Shown here one piece after another: positions 1 to 8,876 of a stretch of DNA of 64,000 bases (position 1 is the stretch's first letter; each line of letters opens with the position of its first letter). Both the position numbers and the translations under genes were made by a program. This DNA comes from JANQPX01 sp051010395 (GTDB lineage: Bacteria > Pseudomonadota > Alphaproteobacteria > Geminicoccales > Geminicoccaceae): the NCBI GenBank assembly GCA_051010395.1, contig JBPCVQ010000308.1, positions 1-64,000 of the forward strand, read 5' to 3'. The notes beneath the pieces were generated by a model. The model saw only the letters and a list, made by a program, of their open reading frames with translations, had not been told where the DNA came from and made no database searches.

Positions 1-183
1 CTTGCTCGGCATTCACGCGCGTTGCGGCCTGCACACTCGCAGCTGCCACCTATTCGTGGCACGCTAACCGAAGGCTTCAGCCATCTCGTTACCTCCATGA
101 CTGCTCCGGTTGCTTCCGGCTGGAGCGATCGCCGGGTGGGAGTTGCACCCACTGGAAAAGCGCCACCTTATCACGGCGCACAC
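1..183 (-). mobile_element. Group II intron, 5' end (domain I), partial
   Basis: Read on the minus strand from about 181-183, the sequence opens with a GUGYG-type 5' splice signal (GTGTGCG/GTGCGCC). A GCGCC...GGCGC stem follows, then runs typical of domain I of bacterial group II introns: a GTGGGTGCAACTCCCACC hairpin, GCCGGAAGCAACCGG, and GCTGAAGCCTTCGGTTAGC. The intron continues off the window start, so the intron-encoded reverse transcriptase, if present, lies outside. The exact 5' junction is uncertain by two bases because GTG occurs twice. The assignment rests on the 5' signal and the pattern of short hairpins; no structure prediction was run. The plus-strand frame open from position 1 to 192 is treated as a shadow of this RNA. 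Confidence 0.7.
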
Positions 184-326
184 CCAATATAGCCATAAGG
201 CCCAAGCAGCCTGGCGGTCAAAATGGGCGGATAGCAGACGTTCCTGTATATGCCTTGGCTGCGCTGGGCGTAGTTGCAGAGGCAGCGCTACGGCATCATT
301 GTGATCCCAGACTGAGGGAGATGCTT

Positions 327-761
327 ATGGCCATCGCACAGATGAACTGGGGAAGGTTAAAATATTCGCCAATCGATCATCGTTTAGCCGACTTCAACTC
401 TGCATTGAGCATAGTTTACAAGCTTGCTGAAGCTCACAAAGGTTTCATATGGCGAGTTCCGGACGCTGATGCGGCAGCGGAACTTCTAGCGCTCGGGCAT
501 GATGAGCGAATGTCTGCGACGGTCTCGGTCTGGAGATCGATTGATGACCTTCACGACTTCACTTTTGCAGGGCTTCACGGCGATTTTCTGAGACGAAAGA
601 ACGAATGGTTTGAAGCGGTAGAAGAGCCTCAGCTCGCTATCTGGAATGTCGATCATCTGGAAAGACCTAGTTTTCGCCAAGCGTTTGAGCGGTTGGAGCA
701 TCTGAAACAAAACGGGGACGGCGCCTTTGTACAGGGCTGGCCCGACCATTTGCGTCAATGA
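327..761 (+). CDS. DUF3291 domain protein
   Basis: A 144-residue protein starting MAIAQMNWGRLKYSPIDHRL. The AQ.N.GRL opening, the central GFIWRVPD and the later sequence around a conserved Trp match the DUF3291 family, whose function is not known (relatives have a ferredoxin-like, possibly monooxygenase-related fold). The start at 327 is preferred to the upstream frame extension because GAGGGAG sits six bases ahead of it. Length is normal for the family. The gene stands alone between the group II intron and the Fe-S protein gene, in DNA that looks less GC-rich than the rest of the window, which may mean transfer. Confidence 0.75.
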   Translation: MAIAQMNWGRLKYSPIDHRLADFNSALSIVYKLAEAHKGFIWRVPDADAAAELLALGHDERMSATVSVWRSIDDLHDFTFAGLHGDFLRRKNEWFEAVEEPQLAIWNVDHLERPSFRQAFERLEHLKQNGDGAFVQGWPDHLRQ

Positions 762-929
762 CCGCTAAGTCCGCAAGCTGCTCCCCACAAGTCGTCAACA
801 TGCTCAGCGGTTTCGAGTACATGGCCACCATCGATTCGGATTGACAAACAAAGACCAAAACATCTTGCTCTAAGACAATTGGAAAGGGCCATCGCGAGCA
901 CGGATACCGCGTTCGCAGGGAATCCAGCA

Positions 930-2222
930 ATGCAATACCGCACTGACACATTTATTTCATCGCTCGACATGCGCGTGTCAGAGATAATAGAAGCGTGCAC
1001 GGCATGTGGCGCATGCGCAGATATTTGCCCCACAGTGTCGATCACAGCCGTAGACAAGGTCGCCGCGACCGAGCTGACGGCGGGCGTTCGTGATATCCTC
1101 AAGGGCCAAGACGCCTCGGAAGCTTCCAAGGCATGGGCCGAAACCTGCTGTAGTTCCGGCGCCTGCCTGTCTGTCTGTGAACACGGCATCAATCCGCGTT
1201 TCATGCTGACAATTGCGAGGCGTGCCTTGAACCAGCACGTTGAACCTGAAGTGCGGCGTGTCGAGGGGAAGGCAGCGTTCCAGAAAATGAGCCGGGGTGT
1301 AAAAGTCATCTCCCGCCTCACATCATCACCGGAGCTTCTGGCGCGACTGAGCCCTCGGTCACATCCCGAGCGACTGGCTCCGCCTGACTACGTCTTTTAC
1401 ACCGGATGCAACATGTTGAAGACACCGCATATCGGCCTTCTATGCCTCGATGTCTTGGACAAGCTCGGCGTCAGCTACGAAGTACATGGTGGGCCAGGAT
1501 CGTGCTGCGGGATCCTGCAGCTCCGACCTGGCGATGTCGAGAATGCCGGACGCCAGGCATTCACAACCCTCAACAAATTCGCGGCGTCGGGAGCATCAAA
1601 AATTCTTTCCTGGTGTCCAACCTGCCAGATCCAATTTGGGGAAACGATGCTTCCCCAATACAGAGCGATAACCGGAACCAACCTGGATATCAGCATGTTC
1701 CCGGTCTACCTCGCGAGCAGGCTTGACGCATTGCGTGAACACTTAACCATTCCGGTCAATAAGCGGGTGGCTATATACGAGTACGCTGGTGAGCTGGGCG
1801 TCATGGAAGCTGTTCGAGCACTTCTCGATGCCATTCCAGGCCTGGAAATTGTGGAGATTGCAACTTCGAGCATTGGCTACAACAACACATCGGTGGCGAC
1901 GCTCGGCCATTATCACCAGGATAACGTGACTGCCGCGCTCAACGAGGCAGATGCGGCCAAGGTTGATACGTTTGTTGGCATATATCATGGCGATCACCGT
2001 GAACTCGCAGGCCACGAGGCAAACCGGCCATTCACGATTGCGAGCTATATGGAACTGGTCGGGGAAAGCATGGGGATTGCGGTTGCTGACCGCTTCAAGC
2101 AACTCAAGCTGATGCAGGACGCTGACGCAATCGTTGCGGCGTCAATTGAACAGATCGATGCCTACGGCCTTGATCCCGAAATGGTTCGCGACGTGGTGGC
2201 TTCCGACATGCTGGGTGAGTAG
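930..2222 (+). CDS. HdrB/GlpC-like (Fe-S)-binding oxidoreductase subunit
   Basis: About 430 residues. Near the N-terminus is a CxxCxxCxxxCP ferredoxin motif (residues about 23-34), followed by a second Cys-rich stretch (CCSSGACLSVC, about 75 residues on), as in heterodisulfide-reductase and GlpC-type subunits that shuttle electrons through 4Fe-4S clusters. One CCG cysteine-rich domain is clear (CN.LKTPH, GGPGSCCG, CPTC). The second CCG half seems to have lost its cysteines: EYAGELGV and GIYHGDHREL stand where ligands are expected. No flavin or quinone partner is nearby, so its redox partner is unknown. A TTG at 879 extends the frame by 17 codons; the ATG at 930 with CAGGGA upstream is preferred. 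Substrate not assigned. Confidence 0.7.
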   Translation: MQYRTDTFISSLDMRVSEIIEACTACGACADICPTVSITAVDKVAATELTAGVRDILKGQDASEASKAWAETCCSSGACLSVCEHGINPRFMLTIARRALNQHVEPEVRRVEGKAAFQKMSRGVKVISRLTSSPELLARLSPRSHPERLAPPDYVFYTGCNMLKTPHIGLLCLDVLDKLGVSYEVHGGPGSCCGILQLRPGDVENAGRQAFTTLNKFAASGASKILSWCPTCQIQFGETMLPQYRAITGTNLDISMFPVYLASRLDALREHLTIPVNKRVAIYEYAGELGVMEAVRALLDAIPGLEIVEIATSSIGYNNTSVATLGHYHQDNVTAALNEADAAKVDTFVGIYHGDHRELAGHEANRPFTIASYMELVGESMGIAVADRFKQLKLMQDADAIVAASIEQIDAYGLDPEMVRDVVASDMLGE

Positions 2223-2969
2223 GAAGGCCTGGAGATCTCTGGAATTAAACTGGGGTCACTATACTAAGCACGGAAATCGAACATAATGAGGAGCTTGACT
2301 GACGATCGACGGATTCATTCGATCCTTTCGCATTATCGACCTAGTGAGTCGGAATCATCTACATCGGATTAGGAGCTTGAGGCCAACGGGCAAACCTTGA
2401 AACTCAATGAACGGCCATGCGACATCAATAGTGTTGACAGCAGCCATAGCATAGCCTTTCCAAATAAGAATGAGACCAGCCAGATGCTTAGGCCAGATCG
2501 CCATTAGCCCCTTACAGGCCATTCTTCCCAGCTGACCATACAGCGCCGTTACAGGCAGGCGATCAAGATACGTTCCGGCTCTGGTTCGGCATCAGATAGG
2601 CCCATCGATAATAATACACAAACGGACCCGTTATCGGATTTGTAGTGAGCAACGCTTCAGCGATAACGCGGACGGCGGTGCGAACGTTCCGATCACTGGG
2701 CGGCTGCATTTCGATCATTTCGACGACTCCTCCCAACCCGGCTTCCGCTTCCAGATCGGCGACATGAGCACGCTGTGATGAGTTATCGGCGCTTATACTC
2801 CTACCGGTGTCGACCGACGGCTGGCAGATTTAACCGGCGTTCCCCCGGAAGGATGATCCGTCAAAGATGTATTGCGGCTCAACGGGCCGGATGTTTCGAA
2901 ATGTGGTAGCCACAAAGGTAGCCATTTTCTGATCTGGCACACCCTGAGCGGCCTAACTCATTGAAAATG
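2223..2969. other. Gene-poor stretch, probably decayed DNA
   Basis: No intact gene is visible. Frames are short and interrupted on both strands; the longest protein-like run is about 40 codons on the plus strand near 2640-2778. The stretch ends at the 3' end of tRNA-Phe, where integrating elements often sit, so it may be the worn edge of an island. No duplicated tRNA 3' end was found in the window to prove this. Confidence 0.4.
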
Positions 2970-3045
<76 letters not shown>

Positions 3046-3520
3046 ATTCAGTGGTTTTGCGTCAAAACCGAGATGGTTATAGAAGCGGAAAAACCCTATG
3101 TCTAGGCGGTCCGATATCGGGTTTTCGCCTCAATCCGACGATCTCGATCAACAAAGCCCATCCTCGCCCTTGGTTTCGAATGCCTTGAGCCCTCCGACCT
3201 GCAGATGGTCGTCACCTGGACGTAAGGCAACTTGTTCGGACGGACGCCGTGCAAAAGTTGGCTCAAAGCCTATTCCTACAGATATGGCGATCTCTCGAAT
3301 CACCACGCCTCGGAGGCAGAACACCTGGCTTGGACAGTTTGCTGATGATGTCGAGAACCGGCTCCGTGACCGGCCGGTCGACATGGGTAGGATAGGCATC
3401 CATTCCACCGGGAAGCACACACTGCCCACCTCCGCCGAATGGCCCCATATATGCTCATGACTAGCAGGTCGAGCGAACGACATGACCTTTCAGCCTCACA
3501 CGCCGCCTGGAAGATCGGGT
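3046..3520. other. Intergenic stretch with no convincing gene
   Basis: Several 60-120 codon frames overlap here on both strands. On the minus strand, two adjacent frames (around 3148-3300 and 3300-3448) read as protein-like in succession (for example GGMDAYPTHVDRPVTEPVLD), which could be a frameshifted remnant. No family was recognised, so no gene is called. Confidence 0.3.
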
Positions 3521-3751
3521 TCAATCTGGTTCAGCATCTCCGATTTTGAGATTGGTCTGTCCCCGGTGCCTTCTCAAACCGCGATGCTCCTTTCGATCCC
3601 GTTCGCCAGATCTAGCGACGTGACCTCGCTGCTTGAAAGCCAGCGGACCACGTGTGGCTGCTCCCTCCCGCTGCCGATCGTGAGTTACCGCCCATCCCAG
3701 CAAAATGGCGATGCCGATAATCTGGAGCGCGAAAAAAAGCGTGTCGATCAT
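3521..3751 (-). CDS. Small single-helix membrane protein, hypothetical
   Basis: 76 residues. The N-terminus, MIDTLFFALQIIGIAILLGWAV, is one strong transmembrane helix, followed by a charged stretch and RGPLAFKQ. Small proteins of this build (one helix, then a short polar tail with a G-L/P-A-F/M motif) occur near exopolysaccharide and exosortase loci, so a role beside the XrtA operon is possible. The highly basic C-terminal half is less protein-like and might reflect a frameshift. No strong ribosome-binding site is seen. Divergent from the exosortase operon that starts 218 bp away. Confidence 0.35.
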   Translation of the reverse strand: MIDTLFFALQIIGIAILLGWAVTHDRQREGAATRGPLAFKQRGHVARSGERDRKEHRGLRRHRGQTNLKIGDAEPD

Positions 3752-3968
3752 CGATCAGCGGCCATCCCGGTCGCCAGGATCCTCTGAGCCTCACCAGAGC
3801 TGAGATGTATCACTATCACCAATTCCCGTATTCTGTGATTTTTCAAAAATACATACTCCCTCAGGTTGCGTTTCGGTGATCAGTATGCTCTACCAAAAAT
3901 TACGAAATCTATCCAGACAAACAACCTATTAGTTTTTTCAATTGACCTGACGCTGGACCCTTTCATCC

Positions 3969-5399
3969 ATGCGCGATCTGTTGTTCTTGTCGGTATTCTC
4001 GCCGCTGACGCTGCTGAGCCTGATCCATCCCTGGAGCGGGTTGCTCACGTTCGGGTGGATCGCCTTTCTGAAGCCTCACGCCCTTCTCTGGACCTTCGCG
4101 ACACAAATTCCGTTCAACCTCATAATTGCAGTGACCACCGCCCTCGGCTGGACATTCTCCAAGGAAAAGAAGGCTGCAGCCTTCGATCTCACCGCCGGTC
4201 TATTGGTAGCTCTGGTCGCAATCGCAGCCCTATCGACATTCTTCTCGCTGACACCGGCAACATCACAGGTCGAATTCAGCAAGCTGATCAAAACGATGGC
4301 ATTCCTGTTCCTATTAAGGGTGATGATCAACAGCCGGGTCCGGCTGCATGGCTATATCTGGCTTATGGCCTTCGCCATGGGGTTCTTCGGACTGAACGGC
4401 GGGACATTGTTCATCGTCACGGCCGGTGAACATGAACTCGCCGGGCCACCTCGGTCCGAAATCGGCGATCGCAATCACCTGGCATTGGCCATGCTCCTCG
4501 CGGTTCCCCTGATGAACTATCTGCGCATGCAATCAAAGCACCGTTGGATGCAGATCGGTCTCCTGTGCGCCATGGTCATGACCGTAATGGCTGTGCTCGC
4601 CACTTATTCGCGAGGCGGGTTCATCGGCCTACTCGCCATGGGCGCCTTTCTCTGGTGGAAGTCGAAAAGTCGCATCCTCGCCTTGGTGGCCCTGCTGGTG
4701 ATCGCCGTCGGCCTGCATAGCGTCGCCCCCGATCGCTGGAAGGAGCGGATGGGGACGATCGAATCGGCGAAGACCGAGGACAGCTCCTTTAAGCTCAGGC
4801 TCCTTTCCTGGCACGCTTATGCCCGGGCGGCCTTCGATCGGCCGCTGACGGGTGCTGGCTTCTATGCCTTGCAACATGGGCCCGTCTACTTCAGCTATTC
4901 ACCTGGGCGGGATCTGGTAGATGTCGCCAATGACAGCCCACGCGCCGCTCACAGCATCTATTTCCAGGTGCTGGGCGATCTCGGTTTCATCGGATTCTTT
5001 GTCTATATCGCCCTGCTCGTCGTCGGATTCTGGAACGCGCGCTGGATCGTCCAGGAAGCCAGAGGACGGCCTGACCTCGAATGGATGGGCGATCTCGGCC
5101 GCATGATACAGGTCAGCATGATCGCCTTTTGCATTGCCGGCGCCGCCCTCTCCATGGCGTTCTACGACTACTTCCTGTCCCTCCTGATCGTGCTGTCGGC
5201 GGTGCGTCAGATGGCCATGGCCAAGCTCGGTGAGCGGAGAAAGAAAAAAACCTCTCGGCGCAAGAAGCATGGCGCCGTGGCCGTCGACGCCACAGCCATC
5301 GCCAGCATCTGGCAAAAAGCCGCCGACACCAAGGTCACAAGGCTTCGTGGACGCCGGCCCGGCGACAGGCTCGTACCCCGCCAAGGGACAGCAAAGTGA
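3969..5399 (+). CDS. Putative O-glycosylation ligase, exosortase A system-associated (Wzy/WaaL family)
   Basis: 476 residues, polytopic inner-membrane protein of the O-antigen ligase/polymerase superfamily, of the subtype found in exosortase A loci. It opens MRDLLFLSVFSPLTLLSLIHPWSGLL with helices following closely. TYSRGGFIGLLAMG lies near the middle, with a long periplasmic loop at about 255-320 (FKLRLLSWHAYARAAF...GAGFYALQHGP), the usual active-site loop of the family. The family is thought to transfer or polymerise lipid-linked glycans; the acceptor here is unknown. The C-terminal tail (about 425-476) is basic and unstructured. It is the first gene of the XrtA operon, and the next gene's ATG overlaps its stop (TGATG), indicating coupling. 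The AT-rich 170 bp upstream probably holds the promoter. Confidence 0.88.
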   Translation: MRDLLFLSVFSPLTLLSLIHPWSGLLTFGWIAFLKPHALLWTFATQIPFNLIIAVTTALGWTFSKEKKAAAFDLTAGLLVALVAIAALSTFFSLTPATSQVEFSKLIKTMAFLFLLRVMINSRVRLHGYIWLMAFAMGFFGLNGGTLFIVTAGEHELAGPPRSEIGDRNHLALAMLLAVPLMNYLRMQSKHRWMQIGLLCAMVMTVMAVLATYSRGGFIGLLAMGAFLWWKSKSRILALVALLVIAVGLHSVAPDRWKERMGTIESAKTEDSSFKLRLLSWHAYARAAFDRPLTGAGFYALQHGPVYFSYSPGRDLVDVANDSPRAAHSIYFQVLGDLGFIGFFVYIALLVVGFWNARWIVQEARGRPDLEWMGDLGRMIQVSMIAFCIAGAALSMAFYDYFLSLLIVLSAVRQMAMAKLGERRKKKTSRRKKHGAVAVDATAIASIWQKAADTKVTRLRGRRPGDRLVPRQGTAK

Positions 5400-7918
5400 T
5401 GGAAACATCGATCGACCATTCGGCAAGCCAGCGGCACATCGAAAACGCCCCTTTTTTTTCGGTCGCTGAAGATGAGGCCGAGCGGAGTTCCTACTCACTT
5501 CTTCTGATCAGCTGGTACTTTCCGCCGGACAACGCAATCGCCGCGATCCGGCTTGGAAAGATGGCGCGTTTTTTCGAGAAGGCCGGGCATCGTGTCCGCG
5601 TCGTCACGACCAAAGCGCAGAGCGACGACCAATCATTGGCCCTGGAAGTCGGCGAACAAACAGTCACGCGAACGAGCTATTTCGATCTTGACCGGCGCTT
5701 CAATCCCGCCAATCGCTCCCGACTGGGCGCCGGTGGATCAAAGGCGTCGACGCCATCGCTCGGACAGCGATTTCTCCAAAGTGCAAGGCGCCTTCTCGGC
5801 CGAGCCTATCGTGGTATTGCCTTTTATCCCGATAAGCGGATGGACTGGTCCTTCACCCTCGTTCCAAACTTGTTCCGCATGATCCGAGAAGAACCCCCGG
5901 ACGTGATCCTGGTCAGCGGGCCACCCTTTTCATCATTCCTCGCAGCTGCATTTGCCGGTTGGTGGTTTGATATTCCCTGGATCGGCGAGTTCAGGGACCG
6001 CTGGGTCGATGACCCCTATGTCCCCCAACCGGCTCTCAGGCGCTGGATCGATGATCGTCTGGAGCGTGTGGTGGCCAGCCGGGCTGCAGGCATCGTCACC
6101 GTCTCAGGTGTCTGGTCCCGTTTCTACGCCGGCAAATACGGCCTGCCGACCGAGACTGTCATGAACGGTTTCGATCCGAAAGATTTCAGTCTGGATCTCG
6201 ATCCGCCTGATGGCCTGCCCGTCCGCCTCCTGCATGCCGGCACGATCTATCCGGGCCGCCGCGATCCTCGCCCGCTGTTCGAAGCGATCAGGCGCCAAGG
6301 CTTTGGCGCGGACGAGCTTCGACTGCAATTTTATGGCCGCCAGCTCGGCACGGTTCGGTCGCTTGCCGACCAGATGGGGCTAGGCGATGTCGTCGAAACC
6401 AGGGACGCCGTTCCCTATAAGGACGCCGTCGCCCTGCAAAAGCACGCCGATGTTCTTCTTCTCATGCAGTGGAACGATCCCGCGGACGAGGGCAATGTTC
6501 CCGCCAAAATCTTCGAATACTTCGCGACCAACCGGCAAATTCTCGGCCTTGGTCCGTTGAATGGTGTGCCGGCGGGTCTGGTGCGCGAGCGCAATGCCGG
6601 GGTGTTTTCGAACGACCCAGATGAGATCGCGAGCAACCTCTGGTCGTGGATCGATGAGAAGCGCCGGACCGGTCGCGTGGCACCACCTCTCAAGAAAGCC
6701 GCAAGCGGGCTGGAGCGGGACGCGCAATATCGACGTCTCAAGCGCTTTTGCGAGACCGTGATCCGAGAAGAGAAAAGGCGCCGTCAGGCTGTTCGTCCCA
6801 AGCGCCGGACATCGATCGCAGCGACGTTGAGGAGCCCGCAATTCGCTGAAGTGCAACCGGATCCTGATGCGCGCCCGACCCTCACTGCGATCATCGACAC
6901 CGAGGCTGACTTCGACTGGCACGGCCCGTTCTCGCGCGATGAGCACGGCACCGCCTCGATCCGCCATCAGGTGAGAACGCAGCGCCTGTTCGATCGCTAT
7001 GGCGTCAAGCCGACCTACCTGATCGACTACCCCGTCGCCACCGATAAGGCGGCTAGTCGCGTCCTCCGAGGCTTTCTCGACGAAGGCCTGGCCGATGTCG
7101 GCATCCAGCTCCACCCCTGGACCAACCCACCCTTCGACGAACTCCTGTCAACCCGGAATTCCTACCCCTCGAACCTCTCGAGAGACCTGCAACGGGCCAA
7201 GATCGAAACGCTGATTGACGCCGTCCGACACCATCTCGGCATCGAGCCTCGGGTGTTCAAGGCAGGGCGCTACGGCTTCAACGACGACACGGCGGAACTC
7301 CTGGAAGAGTTCGGCCTCGATATCGACACCAGCGTCGTGCCCTTTACCGATTTCAGCATGGTGCATGGGCCGAACTTCGAAGCTGCCCCGCACCATCCCT
7401 TCTGGTTCGGGCACCGGCGGCGCCTGCTCGAACTGCCGATGACTCGCAATCTATGCGGCCTGCTCGGCCAAAGGCTCGGCCCCACCCTCCTCTCCGTCAT
7501 TCAGAGCCGGGCCGGTACCGCTTGCCATCTACCGGGACTGTTCGCACGATCCGGCCTTCTCGACCGTCTGACCCTGACGCCCGAAGGCATGGCACTCGAC
7601 GAACTCAAGCACCTCACCAAGACCCTAATAGGGCGTGGCGAGCGCATCTTCACCTTCGTCTTCCACAGCCCTTCCGTGGCGTCGGGCAATACCCCTTATG
7701 TGCAGAATGAACAGGAACTCCAAGCCTTTCTCACAAGGGTCGAACGCTATCTGCAGTTCTTCACCACCGATCTCGGCGGCGAGGGAAGAAGCGCTGTCCA
7801 GCTCCGTGAACAGCTACTTGGCGACCACGTCGAAGGTCAGGCCGATAGCCAGAGCAGGACAGCCTCAGGCCAGCATTCGAAAGAGACCATCAACACCGAC
7901 TATGTGCTCGGAGGATGA
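5399..7918 (+). CDS. Fusion: GT4 glycosyltransferase + WalW/NodB-type polysaccharide deacetylase
   Basis: 839 residues in two halves. Residues about 30-430 are a GT-B glycosyltransferase of the WbuB type: SWYFPPDNAIAAIRLGKMARFFEKAGH, VSGPPFSSF, a nucleotide-sugar region LLHAGTIYPGRRDPRPL, and a late EYFATNR. A basic linker (about 445-490) leads to a deacetylase domain (about 500-800) with IDTEADFDW, a metal-site-like QLHPW and the long insert seen in WalW-like proteins. The first half should add a sugar to a lipid-linked or soluble glycan, and the second remove acetyl groups. Joining them in one chain is unusual. ATG 5399 overlaps the upstream stop; a GTG at 5396 is also in frame. Confidence 0.85.
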   Translation: METSIDHSASQRHIENAPFFSVAEDEAERSSYSLLLISWYFPPDNAIAAIRLGKMARFFEKAGHRVRVVTTKAQSDDQSLALEVGEQTVTRTSYFDLDRRFNPANRSRLGAGGSKASTPSLGQRFLQSARRLLGRAYRGIAFYPDKRMDWSFTLVPNLFRMIREEPPDVILVSGPPFSSFLAAAFAGWWFDIPWIGEFRDRWVDDPYVPQPALRRWIDDRLERVVASRAAGIVTVSGVWSRFYAGKYGLPTETVMNGFDPKDFSLDLDPPDGLPVRLLHAGTIYPGRRDPRPLFEAIRRQGFGADELRLQFYGRQLGTVRSLADQMGLGDVVETRDAVPYKDAVALQKHADVLLLMQWNDPADEGNVPAKIFEYFATNRQILGLGPLNGVPAGLVRERNAGVFSNDPDEIASNLWSWIDEKRRTGRVAPPLKKAASGLERDAQYRRLKRFCETVIREEKRRRQAVRPKRRTSIAATLRSPQFAEVQPDPDARPTLTAIIDTEADFDWHGPFSRDEHGTASIRHQVRTQRLFDRYGVKPTYLIDYPVATDKAASRVLRGFLDEGLADVGIQLHPWTNPPFDELLSTRNSYPSNLSRDLQRAKIETLIDAVRHHLGIEPRVFKAGRYGFNDDTAELLEEFGLDIDTSVVPFTDFSMVHGPNFEAAPHHPFWFGHRRRLLELPMTRNLCGLLGQRLGPTLLSVIQSRAGTACHLPGLFARSGLLDRLTLTPEGMALDELKHLTKTLIGRGERIFTFVFHSPSVASGNTPYVQNEQELQAFLTRVERYLQFFTTDLGGEGRSAVQLREQLLGDHVEGQADSQSRTASGQHSKETINTDYVLGG

Positions 7919-7922
7919 CCTG

Positions 7923-8876
7923 ATGCCGATCGAACAGCTCGACCGCTCTATCGAGGCTGCCGCACCATCGCCTATCGACGCTGGTTCTTCATCACCCGCC
8001 CATAGCGGACAGCACCGCTTCGCCATGTCCGTGGATGTCGAGGATTATCTGCACACCTGGGCGCTCTCTCCGGTCATCGGACGTGAAGCCTGGGATCGTT
8101 GGCCGTCCAGGGTCGAGGCTGCGACCATGCGCATCATCGACATGTTTGATCGACAGGAAGCACGCGGGACCTTCTTCATGCTCGGCTGGGTCGCAAAGCG
8201 GGCTCCCCTCCTGGTTCGCGAGATCGTCGCCCGTGGCCACGAACTTGCTAGCCACAGCTTCAACCACGACAAGGTGCACGAGCTTACACCCAAAGTTTTC
8301 CACGACGATGTGCGTGACACCCGGCTTCTGCTCGAGGATTTAAGCGGCAGCGCCATCAAAGGTTTTCGCGCACCCAGTTTCTCAATCAATGATTGCTGCT
8401 GGTGGGCTTATGATCAACTAAAAGAAGCAGGTTACAGCTACAGTTCCAGCCTCCACCCAATCAGTCATGATCATTACGGCATGCCGTCGGCACCTCTTCG
8501 CCCCTTCAAGCCAGGGGACAGCGACTTCCTCGAAATCCCGGTGGCGACGGTCGAGCTGTTCGGCAAACGGGTCTCTTGCGCGGGCGGCGGCCACTTCCGG
8601 CTCTTCCCCTATCGCTGGTCGAGATGGTGCCTCGAAAAGCTCGCCGCCGAGCAGGACCGCACCGCAGCTTTCTACTTTCATCCCTGGGAAATCGATCCGG
8701 GTCAGCCGCGTGTGCGCGGCCTCCCATTTCGATCCCGCCTTCGTCACTACACCGGCCTCGCAGCAATGGAAAAGAAGCTAAAGCGGCTGCTCGGCGATTT
8801 TCAGTGGGACCGCATGGATCGGCTCTACGGCCTCGATCGGCCGGCGCCCAACGCCAATGCGACGATTACGGGATGA
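7923..8876 (+). CDS. XrtA system polysaccharide deacetylase (NodB domain, DUF3473)
   Basis: 317 residues. After a polar 35-residue lead comes the family signature FAMSVDVEDYLHTW, then ARGTFFMLGWVA, GHELASHSFNHDKVH (metal-binding His residues), FRAPSFSI and a C-terminal FYFHPWEIDPGQPR typical of the DUF3473 extension. It is the polysaccharide deacetylase that accompanies exosortase A and should de-N-acetylate the exported glycan in the periplasm or at the membrane. The start at 7923 follows the upstream stop by four bases, with GGAGGA seven bases before it. Its own stop overlaps the exosortase start (ATGA), so the two are coupled. Confidence 0.92.
   Translation: MPIEQLDRSIEAAAPSPIDAGSSSPAHSGQHRFAMSVDVEDYLHTWALSPVIGREAWDRWPSRVEAATMRIIDMFDRQEARGTFFMLGWVAKRAPLLVREIVARGHELASHSFNHDKVHELTPKVFHDDVRDTRLLLEDLSGSAIKGFRAPSFSINDCCWWAYDQLKEAGYSYSSSLHPISHDHYGMPSAPLRPFKPGDSDFLEIPVATVELFGKRVSCAGGGHFRLFPYRWSRWCLEKLAAEQDRTAAFYFHPWEIDPGQPRVRGLPFRSRLRHYTGLAAMEKKLKRLLGDFQWDRMDRLYGLDRPAPNANATITG

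Noticed and set aside
1..192. Open plus-strand frame from the window start
   Set aside because: It is explained by the group II intron RNA on the opposite strand and is not a convincing protein.
3148..3483. Possible frameshifted gene on the minus strand
   Set aside because: Adjacent frames look protein-like for short runs, but no family could be named and no clear start exists.
6380..7114. 244-codon minus-strand frame
   Set aside because: Antisense to the glycosyltransferase-deacetylase gene, with biased, low-complexity composition.
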